In this document: piece after piece, positions 35,224-43,573 of the stretch | Layout of the letters: each line of letters starts with the position of its first letter | Position numbering within the stretch: position 1 is the first letter of the stretch | Source: Gordonia jinghuaiqii | GTDB taxonomy: Bacteria > Actinomycetota > Actinomycetes > Mycobacteriales > Mycobacteriaceae | Assembly: GCF_014041935.1 (NCBI RefSeq) | Contig: NZ_CP059491.1 | Coordinates: forward strand, 3,658,001 to 3,722,000 | Length of the DNA: 64,000 nt | Direction: 5' to 3' | Position numbers and translations under genes: made by a program | Notes under the pieces: generated by a model | Databases searched by the model: none | What the model was told of the DNA's origin: nothing | Seen by the model: the letters and a program-made list of their open reading frames with translations, nothing else

Positions 35224-36270
35224 GTGAAGTCCTTCGAGCCGCTCACCTCACCGGTCGACCCGGTCGAGGCGTTGACCCGTATCTCCTGGCTCCTCGAACG
35301 ACGCCGCGAGAGCACCTATCGCGTGGAGGCGTTCCGCCGCGCGGCACGTGCCGCTGACCGGCTCGACCCATCGGAACTGCGCGATCGTTCCGCCGCGGGC
35401 ACCTTGACCGCGATCGACGGCATCGGCAAGACCACCGCGGCCGTCATCACCGAATCGGTCGACGGGCGCTTGCCGACTTACCTGTCCCGTCTGCAGGACG
35501 ACGATCCGCCGATCTCGCACGATGGCGCCGACGCGATGGTCGATGCGGTGCGCGGCGATCTGCATGCGCACACCGAATGGAGCGACGGCGGTGCCTCGAT
35601 CGACGAGATGGCCTCGGCTGCAATGTCATCGGGACACGAGTGGCTGGCCATCACCGACCACTCGCCGCGCCTGACGGTGGCCAACGGACTCGACGCCCAG
35701 CGATTGGCGTCGCAGATCGAGGTCATCGATGATTGGAACCGACTACATGCCAACGGTTTTCGGCTCCTACGTGGAATCGAGATCGACATCCTCGACGACG
35801 GGGCTCTCGACCAGTCCGATGAGATGATCGCGCGTCTCGACGTCGTCACCGCGTCGGTACACTCCCATCTTCGAATGCCGCACGACGCCATGACTTCTCG
35901 GCTTGTCGCCGCGGTCTCCGACCCGCGCGTGCACGTCCTCGGCCACTGCACGGGCCGTCGTGTTCTCGGTGGCCGCGGCCACCGTCCCCCGTCGACGTTC
36001 GACGCCCGAACCGTTTTCGAGGCGTGCGCGGCCAACAACACCGCGGTGGAGATCAATTCACGCCCCGAGCGCGTGGACCCGCCCGATGAACTCATCGAGA
36101 TCGCACTCGCCGCGGGATGTCTGTTCGCGATCGATTCCGACGCGCACGCCCCCGGGCAGCTGGAGTTCAAGATCCTCGGCGCGCAGCGGGCGGTGTCCCA
36201 TCAGATCGACCCCGAGCGGATCGTCACGACATGGTCGTCGGAGAGACTGCTGGACTGGATCTCCCGGTGA
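35224..36270 (+). CDS. PHP-domain phosphoesterase with N-terminal HhH (PolX C-terminal-like)
   Basis: The 348-residue protein resembles the C-terminal half of bacterial PolX. A helix-hairpin-helix-like segment comes first (LERRRESTYRVEAFRRAARA and LTAIDGIGKTTAAVI, about 20-80). The PHP metal site follows: DLHAHTEWSDG, AITDHSPRL, GIEIDIL, SVHSHL, LGHCTGR and FAIDSDAHAP. No polymerase domain is present. Phosphatase or nuclease activity is likely. The GTG at 35224 has GGAGA 7 bases upstream, better than the in-frame GTG at 35203. Confidence 0.87.
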   Translation: MKSFEPLTSPVDPVEALTRISWLLERRRESTYRVEAFRRAARAADRLDPSELRDRSAAGTLTAIDGIGKTTAAVITESVDGRLPTYLSRLQDDDPPISHDGADAMVDAVRGDLHAHTEWSDGGASIDEMASAAMSSGHEWLAITDHSPRLTVANGLDAQRLASQIEVIDDWNRLHANGFRLLRGIEIDILDDGALDQSDEMIARLDVVTASVHSHLRMPHDAMTSRLVAAVSDPRVHVLGHCTGRRVLGGRGHRPPSTFDARTVFEACAANNTAVEINSRPERVDPPDELIEIALAAGCLFAIDSDAHAPGQLEFKILGAQRAVSHQIDPERIVTTWSSERLLDWISR

Positions 36271-36276
36271 GCCGCC

Positions 36277-36870
36277 TCAGCTGCGTCGGATGACGACGGC
36301 GGTCATACCCGACGCCGAGCCGGATATCTCGATCACCGGCCCGCCCGGGCGTTTCTGCGCACCGGCCTTGTCCTTCACCTTGGACCATCCGGAGAGTTGC
36401 AGGCCGCCGTATCGGACCTCTTGGTCCGGACCGACGCGCACCTTCACCGTCGTCGCCGACACCTGCAACTGCAGCGATGTCGAGGGGCCGGGGAACGATG
36501 CGTTGGTGAAGTCGAGGTCGACTTTGCCCATCGTGCCGGTGGCGATGATGGTGAACGGAACCTGCCAGGTGCCCTTGCGTCGAACCGACTCCCACTCCGC
36601 CTCGAGGTGCAGCGGCGGCATCGTCTGCTGAGGTGCTGCGTGCACCGGGGCGACCGCGGCGTCGATGAACAGCAGCCCGGCATTGGGAAGGTGTTCGAGC
36701 ACGACGCGGAGCTCGCCCCGGGTACGTGCCGAGTAGACCAGGCCAGAGCGTTCCTCGAACTCGGCGATCTCGAGATACCCCGACGAGAACGCGTCGTTGA
36801 GCAGGGTGATCGCCCGCTCGCGTTCTGGGTTTCCGACTCTCAGCTCGTCATCGGGTAGGCGATCGACCAT
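36277..36870 (-). CDS. DUF1707-domain protein
   Basis: The 197-residue protein starts with the DUF1707 (SHOCT-like) domain: LRVGNPERERAITLLNDAFSSGYLEIAEFEERSGLVYSARTRGEL, a helical module common in actinobacterial proteins. The C-terminal 90 residues are beta-rich (KVDLDFTNASFPGP, VKVRVGPDQEVRYGG). No membrane span is present, unlike many DUF1707 proteins. The ATG at 36870 has AAGGTGG 5 bases upstream. Function is unknown. Confidence 0.8.
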   Translation of the reverse strand: MVDRLPDDELRVGNPERERAITLLNDAFSSGYLEIAEFEERSGLVYSARTRGELRVVLEHLPNAGLLFIDAAVAPVHAAPQQTMPPLHLEAEWESVRRKGTWQVPFTIIATGTMGKVDLDFTNASFPGPSTSLQLQVSATTVKVRVGPDQEVRYGGLQLSGWSKVKDKAGAQKRPGGPVIEISGSASGMTAVVIRRS

Positions 36871-36995
36871 GATCGCCACCTTATTGCACCGCGATCTACG
36901 TGTCGGTGTCGCTGGATCGGCGGTGCGTCGTCGCCGACAGGCGTCGGCGCGCGTAGCGTCGAGCACAACTCGACTCGTGCGACGAAGAGGCAGCC

Positions 36996-37871
36996 ATGAC
37001 ATCCACGGGAGCATTCCCCGCGACGACGATGCCGACCGCGTTCATCGGCCACGGCAATCCGATGAACGCACTGGAACGCAACAGGTACACCGAGGCGTGG
37101 GCTGCGCTGGGACGGGCGGTGCCCAAGCCGCGGGCGATCCTGGTGATCTCGGCGCATTGGTACACCAACGCCACGGCGGTCACCGCGATGCCCCGGCCAC
37201 GCACCATCCACGACTTCTACGGGTTTCCGCAGGACCTGTTCGATGTCGAGTACCCGGCGCCCGGCGATCCGGAGGTCGCGGACATGGTGTCCGACGTCGT
37301 CAAACCGACCTGGTGCGGTCTCGACGTCGACAGCTGGGGCATCGATCACGGCACGTGGTCGGTGCTGGTGCACACGTTCCCCGACGCGTCGATCCCGGTA
37401 CTTCAGCTGTCGCTCAACGCCTTCAAGGACGCCGAGCACCACTACGAGCTCGGGCGCAAGCTGGCGCCCCTGCGCGACCAGGGTGTGCTGATCATCGGCA
37501 GCGGCAACATCGTCCACAACCTACGCGCGGTGGATTTCTCCCGGGCCGACGCCGGCTTCGACTGGGCCCACCGATTCGACGACGCGGCCCGGGAGGTGTT
37601 GCAGGACAAGCCGTCGAACGTCTTGAGCCTCGACGGCCATCCCGACTTCGGCAACGCCGTCCCGACACCGGATCATTACCTGCCGATGCTCTACATCGCA
37701 GGCCTGGCGCAGGACGCGCCGCTCGATCTGCTCGTCGACGGGCATGCGGCAGGGTCGATCTCGATGGCCGCCTACACGCACGGGCTTGACCTCGACACCG
37801 GCACATCCGCGGGCGGAGCCCCGGCAGCCGAACTCCCCGAAGGGTTTCCGGCGCTCAACTCCAACATCTGA
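36996..37871 (+). CDS. DODA-type extradiol ring-cleavage dioxygenase (YgiD/LigB family)
   Basis: The 291-residue non-haem metal enzyme has histidine-rich sites FIGHGNPMNAL, VISAHWYT, IDHGTWSVLVHTFP and GSGNIVHNLR, followed by PTPDHYLPMLYIAGLA. This is the pattern of Escherichia coli YgiD and plant DOPA dioxygenase (4,5-cleavage). The natural substrate in bacteria is uncertain. It is divergent from the DUF1707 gene and stands alone; its GC-rich codon use resembles neighbours. Confidence 0.9.
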   Translation: MTSTGAFPATTMPTAFIGHGNPMNALERNRYTEAWAALGRAVPKPRAILVISAHWYTNATAVTAMPRPRTIHDFYGFPQDLFDVEYPAPGDPEVADMVSDVVKPTWCGLDVDSWGIDHGTWSVLVHTFPDASIPVLQLSLNAFKDAEHHYELGRKLAPLRDQGVLIIGSGNIVHNLRAVDFSRADAGFDWAHRFDDAAREVLQDKPSNVLSLDGHPDFGNAVPTPDHYLPMLYIAGLAQDAPLDLLVDGHAAGSISMAAYTHGLDLDTGTSAGGAPAAELPEGFPALNSNI

Positions 37872-37907
37872 GCGCCGCAGCAGGCAACCCCGCCCGTATC
37901 CGCCGCC

Positions 37908-38393
37908 TCACTCCTTCAGGAACTCGTCGATCTGGTTCATCGCTTCCCTGGTCCCTTCGACGACACCCATGTCGAGCACCTTCTGGAGTCCTTCGGCGGA
38001 GTCATAGGTGCCGATGTATGTGGCGACCGTCTTACCGTCCTGCTCGGCGAACGCATACGAGTTGCGCGATTCCGGCATGTCGGTGATGGGGTTGAGGTCC
38101 GCGTCGGCGAATCCGTCGAGGAAGGTGAAGCTCTTCGGCTCGTCGACCGACTCGACTTTCCAATAGCCGCCGTACTTCTCGCCGTCGGGACCGGTCATGT
38201 AGTACGTGACCTTTCCGCCGGGCTTGAGCTCGTGGTCGACGACGGTCGCGGGGTAGGTCGGCGGTCCCCAGATCTTCTCCAGCTGACGCGGGTCCGCGTA
38301 GATCTGCCAGACACGTTCGACCGGCGCGGCGAACTCGGCGTTGATGGTTATGGTCCGGGCGTCGAGGTCCGGGGTCACATCGATGACAGGCAT
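37908..38393 (-). CDS. SRPBCC/AHSA1-domain protein
   Basis: The 161-residue protein has the START-like lipid or ligand-binding fold of the Aha1/CalC branch: ITINAEFAAPVERVWQIYADPRQLEKIWGPPTYPATV, YYMTGPDGEKYGGYWKVESVDEP, and the C-terminal helix GTREAMNQIDEFL. Such proteins bind hydrophobic small molecules. The gene begins 3 bases after the ArsR stop, the very common ArsR-SRPBCC pair, so the product is probably controlled by that regulator. Confidence 0.88.
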   Translation of the reverse strand: MPVIDVTPDLDARTITINAEFAAPVERVWQIYADPRQLEKIWGPPTYPATVVDHELKPGGKVTYYMTGPDGEKYGGYWKVESVDEPKSFTFLDGFADADLNPITDMPESRNSYAFAEQDGKTVATYIGTYDSAEGLQKVLDMGVVEGTREAMNQIDEFLKE

Positions 38394-38396
38394 TGG

Positions 38397-38762
38397 TCAT
38401 TCCTCCGATGAGGTAGGGAGTTGGTGCTCGAGGGTGAGGAGGTCGTCGATGCGCGCGATACGGCCGCGCCACACCTGTTCGAGTTCGGTCAGCATCGACG
38501 CCACCGAACGCACCGCGGTCACGTCGCCGCTGGCGAGTTGTTCGCGTCCTTGACGGCGCTTGGTCAACAGGCCCGCCTTCTCGAGGACGGCGACGTGCTT
38601 TTGTACTGCCGCGAAGCTCATGTCGTATTTCGCGGCGAGCACCGAGACCGAATGTTCCCCGTCGAGCACACGGCGCAGGATGTCGCGTCGAGTGCGGTCG
38701 GACAGCGCGTGGAACAGGGCGTCCGCCCGGTCCTCGTCTGCCGCGTCCTCGGTTTCGGCCAC
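38397..38762 (-). CDS. ArsR family winged-helix regulator
   Basis: The 121-residue repressor has the core DALFHALSDRTRRDILRRVLDGEHSVSVLAAKYDMSFAAVQKHVAVLEKAGLL, without the CxC metal sites of metal sensors, so it senses something else or responds to the SRPBCC partner's ligand. I use the GTG at 38762 because the ATG-like codons upstream are out of frame and lie in the operator. No leader remains between the likely promoter and this GTG, so the message may be leaderless. Confidence 0.87.
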   Translation of the reverse strand: MAETEDAADEDRADALFHALSDRTRRDILRRVLDGEHSVSVLAAKYDMSFAAVQKHVAVLEKAGLLTKRRQGREQLASGDVTAVRSVASMLTELEQVWRGRIARIDDLLTLEHQLPTSSEE

Positions 38763-38769
38763 ACCACAA

Positions 38770-38793
38770 ACATACAACCACGCGGTTGTATGT
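38770..38793 (-). promoter_or_regulatory. Perfect inverted repeat operator and promoter of the ArsR-SRPBCC operon
   Basis: ACATACAACC, four bases, GGTTGTATGT has exact 10-base arms and lies 8 bases upstream of the arsR-type GTG. On the minus strand TTGACA (38791-38796) followed 16 bases later by TATGTT fits a promoter overlapped by the repeat. Binding by the ArsR product would block transcription. Confidence 0.85.
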
Positions 38794-38853
38794 CAACCCC
38801 CTGTTCCGATCCCCGGCCTGACCCCCCGCCTGAACCCCGGCCGCCGAGCCGGC

Positions 38854-40509
38854 CTACCGCTCGGTGACCCGGCCGCCCTCGACATCCCAGTGCCGGTCGA
38901 CGCGCACGTTCTGCAGCATCCGGCGATCGTGGGTCACCAGAAGCACTGCGCCGTCATAGGAATCGAGCGCCGACTCGAGCTGTTCGATGGCGGGGAGATC
39001 GAGGTGGTTGGTCGGTTCGTCGAGCACCAGGACGTTGGTGCCGCGCGCCTGCAGCAGGGCGAGCGCGGCGCGGGTGCGCTCCCCGGGTGACAGTTCCCCG
39101 ACGGGACGGTCGACGTGATCGGCGCGCAGCCCGAACTTCGCGAGCAGGGTGCGGACGTCGGCGATCGTGTGGTCCGGCACGAGTTCGGCGAAGCGATCGG
39201 CCAGCGACCGCGAGCCGGTGAACTGTCCACGGGCCTGGTCGATTTCGCCGATGGCGACGCTGGAACCCAGCTGCGAGGTGCCCTCGTCGGGCTCGATGCG
39301 GCCGAGCAGGAGACGCAGCAGCGTCGTCTTGCCCGCACCGTTGTGTCCGGTGATGCCGATCCGTTCTCCGGCGTTGACCTGTAGCGACACCGGACCGAGG
39401 ACGAAATCTCCTTGTCGGACAACGGCGTTGTTCGCGGTGGCGACGACCGAGCTGGAGCGCGGTGCCGCACCGATGGTGAACTCGAGCACCCACTCCTTGC
39501 GGGGTTCGACCACCTCGTCCAGCCGTGCGATCCGGCTCTCCATCTGGCGAACCTTCTGGGCCTGTTTCTCGCTGGATTCGGTGGCGGCGCGGCGTCGGTT
39601 CTTGTCGTTGTCCGGCGCCTTGCGCATGGCGTTGCGCACGCCCTGGCTGGACCATTCACGCTGGGTTCTGGCGCGAGCCACGAGGTCGGCCTTCTTGGTG
39701 GCGAACTCCTCGTACTCGTCGCGCTTGTGCCTGCGCGCCACCGCGCGTTCTTCGAGATAACTCTCGTAGCCACCACCGAAGACGGTGTTGGTGTGCTGCG
39801 CGAGGTCGAGTTCGAGTACACGGGTGACGCTGCGCGCCAGGAACTCTCGATCATGACTGACGAGGACGACGCCACCGCGCATGCCGGCGACGACCTCCTC
39901 GAGCCGCGCGAGGCCCTCGAGGTCCAGGTCATTGGTGGGCTCGTCGAGCAACACGATGTCGAATCGGGAGCAGAGCAGGGCCGCCAGGCCAACCCGGGCG
40001 GCCTGCCCACCGGAGAGGTCGGCCATCAGGGTGGTGGCGGGGTCGATGACCCCCGCGTCGAGCCCGAGGTCGGCGAGGACGGCGGGCAGACGCTCGTCGA
40101 GGTCGGCGGCACCGGTGGTGAGCCAGTGATCGAGAGCGGCGGCGTAGACGTCGTCGGCGTCGCCGGGTGCGTCCGGGTCGCCCAGGGCATCGGCCGCGGC
40201 ATCCATCGCGTGCTGGGCGGCGGTGCACCCGGTGCGGCGGGCGACGTAATCGCGGACGACCTCTCCCGGGATGCGCTCGTGTTCCTGGGGTAGCCAGCCG
40301 ACGAAGGCGTCGGCGGGAGCGCGCGTCACCGTGCCCTCCAGCGGAGCCAGTTCCCCGGCGAGTACCCGGAGCAGCGTCGACTTGCCCGCGCCGTTGGCGC
40401 CGACCACACCGATCACGTCACCGGGGGCGACGGTGAGATCGAGATGGTCGAAGAGGACGCGATGCGCGTATCCGCCGGCGACGTCCTTGGCGACAAGAGT
40501 TGCGGTCAT
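38854..40509 (-). CDS. ABC-F family ATPase
   Basis: The 551-residue protein has two ABC ATPase domains and no membrane span. Walker A motifs are GANGAGKSTLLRV (38-50) and GHNGAGKTTLLRL, signatures LSGGQAARVGLA and LSPGERTRAALA, and Walker B sequences ending LLDEPTNDLD and VLDEPTNHLD. The interdomain linker is a charged helical hairpin (KKADLVARARTQREWSSQG). ABC-F proteins act on the ribosome, some giving antibiotic protection. The subtype (resistance or housekeeping) is unclear. It stands alone and faces the SQR-like gene. Confidence 0.92.
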   Translation of the reverse strand: MTATLVAKDVAGGYAHRVLFDHLDLTVAPGDVIGVVGANGAGKSTLLRVLAGELAPLEGTVTRAPADAFVGWLPQEHERIPGEVVRDYVARRTGCTAAQHAMDAAADALGDPDAPGDADDVYAAALDHWLTTGAADLDERLPAVLADLGLDAGVIDPATTLMADLSGGQAARVGLAALLCSRFDIVLLDEPTNDLDLEGLARLEEVVAGMRGGVVLVSHDREFLARSVTRVLELDLAQHTNTVFGGGYESYLEERAVARRHKRDEYEEFATKKADLVARARTQREWSSQGVRNAMRKAPDNDKNRRRAATESSEKQAQKVRQMESRIARLDEVVEPRKEWVLEFTIGAAPRSSSVVATANNAVVRQGDFVLGPVSLQVNAGERIGITGHNGAGKTTLLRLLLGRIEPDEGTSQLGSSVAIGEIDQARGQFTGSRSLADRFAELVPDHTIADVRTLLAKFGLRADHVDRPVGELSPGERTRAALALLQARGTNVLVLDEPTNHLDLPAIEQLESALDSYDGAVLLVTHDRRMLQNVRVDRHWDVEGGRVTER

Positions 40510-40594
40510 CGGTCAATGGTCCCACCCGCCGTCCGGGCGCCGAACCGGCGCTCGTCATGGCGTTTCCCACACCACCACCGGGGTACCCGCGGGA

Positions 40595-41794
40595 ATGACC
40601 TCATCGCATGGGACCCACCGCTTCGACGTCGTCGTCGTCGGCGGCGGCAACGCCGGCATCAGTGCCGCGGCACGGTTGGTCCGCCTGGGGATCACCGACG
40701 TCGCGGTGATCGAACCGCAAGCGGTGCACACCTACCGTCCGCTGCTCTCCTACGTGGGCGGCGGGCAGGCGAGTCTGCGCGACGCCGAACGTACCCAACG
40801 GTCGGTGACACCGGAAGGGGTCACCTGGCTGCGCGACTCGGCGGTGGTCGTCGACCCCGGCGGGCGTTCCATCCGGTGCGCGTCCGGGGTCGACGTCGGG
40901 TATCGGGACCTCATCGTGGCGGTCGGGCTCGTGCCCGACCACAACGCCATGCCGGGAACCGATCTGGCGGTCTCCGATGAGGCTGTGGCGAGCAACTATC
41001 TCGACCGGGCCGACCAGACCTGGGAGCTCGTGCGGTCGATGCCGCGGGGTGGCCGGGCGGTGTTCACCGTCCCCCGCCCGCCGGTCAGTTGCACCGGCAC
41101 CACCCTCAAACCGCTGTTCCTCGCGGCCGCGCACTGGCGGAGGTCGGGGATTCTGTCGACCCTGGACATCACTCTCGTGGTCGACCGTCCACGACTGCTC
41201 GGCGTCGACGAACTCGACATGCGTCTGTTCGATCGGCTCGAGGAGATCGGGGTCGACGTCGTTCTCGACAGCGAAGTACGGCTACACCCCGCGGACCGTC
41301 GGATCACCGCCGTCACCAGCACCAGGACCGACGCGGTGCCGTACGACATGCTTCATCTCGTCCCACCGTTCCGGGCGCCGGACCTGATCGCGGAGTCCGG
41401 CCTTGCCGGCGACCAGGAGCACGGTCTGGTCGACATCGATCCGCAGACGCTGCGCCACCGCACGCACCCGTCGGTCTGGGCGGCCGGTGACGGCGCCGGT
41501 GTGGCGACGGACCCGTCCGGCGGAGGGCTTCGGCGGCAGGTCGCCGTCCTCACAGACAATCTCGTCGCCGCTCGGCACGACGGTCAACTGAAGCGATACG
41601 ACGGGTACACCGTCGCGCCGATCGCCACCGACGCCCACCATCTGATCGCCGCGGAGTTCGACCGGAACGGCACCGTGACATCGTCGTTGCCGTCGTTCAT
41701 CGACCCCCTTCGGCCCCGCCGGAGCGCTTGGGCGTTCGACCGGTACGTACTGCCGCGCCTGTACTGGGATCTCATCCTGAAGGGTCGCGTCTGA
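40595..41794 (+). CDS. FAD-dependent NADH/sulfide:quinone oxidoreductase-like protein
   Basis: The 399-residue two-dinucleotide-fold flavoprotein has FAD motif VVVVGGGNAGISAAARL, YRPLLSYVGGGQAS, GLVPDHNAMPG, and PRPPVSCTGTTLKPLFLAAAHW, matching the SQR segment that carries one active cysteine. HPSVWAAGDGAGVATDPSGGGLRRQ gives the second FAD site. Only the middle SQR cysteine is evident, so sulfide oxidation is uncertain. The last TM-like region is amphipathic (YVLPRLYWDLILKG). The start ATG has GGGA 4 bases before it. Confidence 0.82.
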   Translation: MTSSHGTHRFDVVVVGGGNAGISAAARLVRLGITDVAVIEPQAVHTYRPLLSYVGGGQASLRDAERTQRSVTPEGVTWLRDSAVVVDPGGRSIRCASGVDVGYRDLIVAVGLVPDHNAMPGTDLAVSDEAVASNYLDRADQTWELVRSMPRGGRAVFTVPRPPVSCTGTTLKPLFLAAAHWRRSGILSTLDITLVVDRPRLLGVDELDMRLFDRLEEIGVDVVLDSEVRLHPADRRITAVTSTRTDAVPYDMLHLVPPFRAPDLIAESGLAGDQEHGLVDIDPQTLRHRTHPSVWAAGDGAGVATDPSGGGLRRQVAVLTDNLVAARHDGQLKRYDGYTVAPIATDAHHLIAAEFDRNGTVTSSLPSFIDPLRPRRSAWAFDRYVLPRLYWDLILKGRV

Positions 41795-41840
41795 GTCTCG
41801 CGGCGTCCGAGTCTCGCGGCGGCTGAGTCTCGAGGCGTCC
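41793..41840. repeat. 16-base tandem repeat, three copies, overlapping a stop codon
   Basis: GAGTCTCGCGGCGTCC (41793-41808), GAGTCTCGCGGCGGCT (41809-41824) and GAGTCTCGAGGCGTCC (41825-41840). The first copy starts inside the TGA stop of the SQR-like gene. It looks like a small expansion in the intergenic space. Confidence 0.9.
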
Positions 41841-41960
41841 GATTGGAGAGCCGCCCGGCTGGGTAACACATGCTGGTTGTGCCGACCGGACCTGCTCGGG
41901 TGGACTCGACGGCCGGCCGTATTCGTTCGATGAATCCCCCTCGGGGAGAAGGAGACATGG

Positions 41961-42461
41961 GTGGCTGACACCGACGCTTTCGACAAGATGGTCGACATCA
42001 TCGACTACCCGGTGTTCGTGGTCACGACCATCGCCGGTGGGCGGCGATCGGGGTGCCTCGTCGGGTTCGCGAGCCAGACCAGTATCGATCCGCGACGCTT
42101 CCTCGTGGGTATCTCACAGGCGAATCACACCCACGGCGTCGCGGCCGAGGCCGAGTATCTCGCCGTCCACCTGATCCCGCGGGAGCACCGCGAACTCGCC
42201 GAACTGTTCGGCGGCCAGACGGGCGACGAGGTGGACAAGTTCGAGCAATGCCGGTGGTCGGAGGGCCCACACGGTCTACCGGTGCTCGACGACTCAGAGA
42301 TGTGGTTCGCGGCGCGGATCCTCGACCGCGTCGACATCGGCGATCACACCGCGCACATCGTCGAACCCGTCGACGGCGCGATACTCGCCGACGACCCCGA
42401 CCGGAACTCGTGGGTCAGCTTCGCCGGCACGCACCACATCGAACCGGGACACGACGCATGA
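41961..42461 (+). CDS. Flavin reductase-like FMN-binding protein
   Basis: The 166-residue split-barrel flavin reductase domain starts DKMVDIIDYPVFVVTTIAGGRRSGCLVGFASQTSIDPRRFLVGIS. AVHLIPREHRELAELFGGQTGDEVDKF is typical of FMN-dependent reductases of two-component monooxygenases. The GTG at 41961 is preceded by GAAGGAG. Overlap with the next gene (ATGA) suggests joint action with a RibD-like reductase; the pair may modify deazaflavin, flavin or pterin substrates (inference). Confidence 0.87.
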   Translation: MADTDAFDKMVDIIDYPVFVVTTIAGGRRSGCLVGFASQTSIDPRRFLVGISQANHTHGVAAEAEYLAVHLIPREHRELAELFGGQTGDEVDKFEQCRWSEGPHGLPVLDDSEMWFAARILDRVDIGDHTAHIVEPVDGAILADDPDRNSWVSFAGTHHIEPGHDA

Positions 42462-43201
42462 GCGATCGGGTTGTCCGGGAAGAGACTGCCGCCGATCTCG
42501 ATGTCGCCGCCTTCGCCGAACGGTATTACGCCGACTGGTCCGAGGGTGTCCGCACCAACATGGTGATGAGCATCGACGGGTCGGTGAGTTTCCGCGGGCG
42601 CGTGGGACCGTTGTCGTCGGCGACCGACCGGGCCCTGTTCCACGCCCTCCGTGCGCTGTCCGACGTCGTTCTCGTGGGAGCCGCGACCGCGCGCATCGAG
42701 AACTACGGGCCGGTGGCGCTCTCCGACGAACTGGCAGCGCTTCGGGCCCGGGACCGCAGGCCGTGGGCCACCGAGTCGCCGCGGATGGCCATCGTCTCGC
42801 TGTCCTGCTCGTTGCCGGAACGCTCACTCGACCTGCCACCCGAGCAACGCCCCATCCTGATCACCTCCGCGAGCGCCGACACCTCGGCCGTGCGCGACAA
42901 GGCCGAGATGATCGCGGTCGGCGAGGACGGCATCGATCTGCCCGCGGCGATCGAGGAGTTACGCAAGCGAGGGCTGCGCCGCATCAACTGTGAGGGCGGA
43001 CCGAGCCTGCTGAACACACTCACCGAGGCCGATCTCATCGATGAACTGTGCCTGACGATGGCGCCGCAGCTCACCGCCGAGGGCGACCCGGCGACCGAGA
43101 GCGCCGCCGCGGTCCTCAGTCCGCTCGAGGCTCCCCGCCGATTCCGGCTGAAGCATGCCCTGGTCCACGACGACGACCTGTTCCTGCGTTACATGCGCTG
43201 A
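42458..43201 (+). CDS. RibD C-terminal/DHFR-like reductase
   Basis: The 247-residue protein has the RibD_C dihydrofolate-reductase-like fold: VRTNMVMSIDGSVSFRGRVGPLSSATDRALFHALRALSDVVLVGAATARIENYGP, and GLRRINCEGGPSLLNTLTEADLIDELCLTMAP near the end. It lacks the deaminase domain of RibD. It could serve riboflavin-type pyrimidine reduction or another NADPH reduction. It is translationally coupled to the upstream flavin reductase. No other riboflavin genes are nearby. Confidence 0.87.
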   Translation: MSDRVVREETAADLDVAAFAERYYADWSEGVRTNMVMSIDGSVSFRGRVGPLSSATDRALFHALRALSDVVLVGAATARIENYGPVALSDELAALRARDRRPWATESPRMAIVSLSCSLPERSLDLPPEQRPILITSASADTSAVRDKAEMIAVGEDGIDLPAAIEELRKRGLRRINCEGGPSLLNTLTEADLIDELCLTMAPQLTAEGDPATESAAAVLSPLEAPRRFRLKHALVHDDDLFLRYMR

Positions 43202-43250
43202 CGTCCCCGGCCATCCCGGCCGGGGAGCACCCCAGCGATAGCCTGAAGGC

Positions 43251-43487
43251 ATGCGCCTACCGAAGAAGAAGTGGAAAGAGCTGTCCCCCACAGGGAAAGC
43301 CTCCGTCGTGGCCGTCGCCGCGATCGACGCAGGCCTGCGGGTGTGGGCGCTGCGGGACCTCGCGGGCCGGCAGCAGGCGGAGGTCAACGGCCCCAAACGC
43401 GCGTGGGCCATCGGTCTGTCGCTCGGTTCGACGGCCGGCGTCGCGCCGGCGGTCTATCTGCTCTGGGGCCGCAAGCGCCGGGGATGA
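43251..43487 (+). CDS. Small two-segment membrane protein (PLDc_N/DUF5652-like)
   Basis: The 78-residue protein has two hydrophobic segments: GKASVVAVAAIDAGLRVWALRDLA and AWAIGLSLGSTAGVAPAVYLLWG, with a basic tail GRKRRG. The DLAGRQQAEVNGPKRAW linker resembles PLDc_N domains found as stand-alone proteins in actinobacteria. Function is unknown. It lies 49 bases after the RibD-like gene and ends before a perfect 40-base palindrome. Confidence 0.7.
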   Translation: MRLPKKKWKELSPTGKASVVAVAAIDAGLRVWALRDLAGRQQAEVNGPKRAWAIGLSLGSTAGVAPAVYLLWGRKRRG

Positions 43488-43497
43488 CATCACCGGC

Positions 43498-43537
43498 AGG
43501 CGCCGCCGAGTGTTCCGCGGAACACTCGGCGGCGCCT
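43498..43537. terminator. 40-base perfect palindrome between convergent genes
   Basis: Two exact 20-base halves (AGGCGCCGCCGAGTGTTCCG and its complement) sit between the small membrane gene (ends 43487) and the multicopper oxidase gene (ends 43574). This is the expected place for a bidirectional terminator. No U-tracts flank it. Confidence 0.8.
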
Positions 43538-43573
43538 CGGGGTTCGACTGCCACTGCGTTCGACTGTGCCCGG

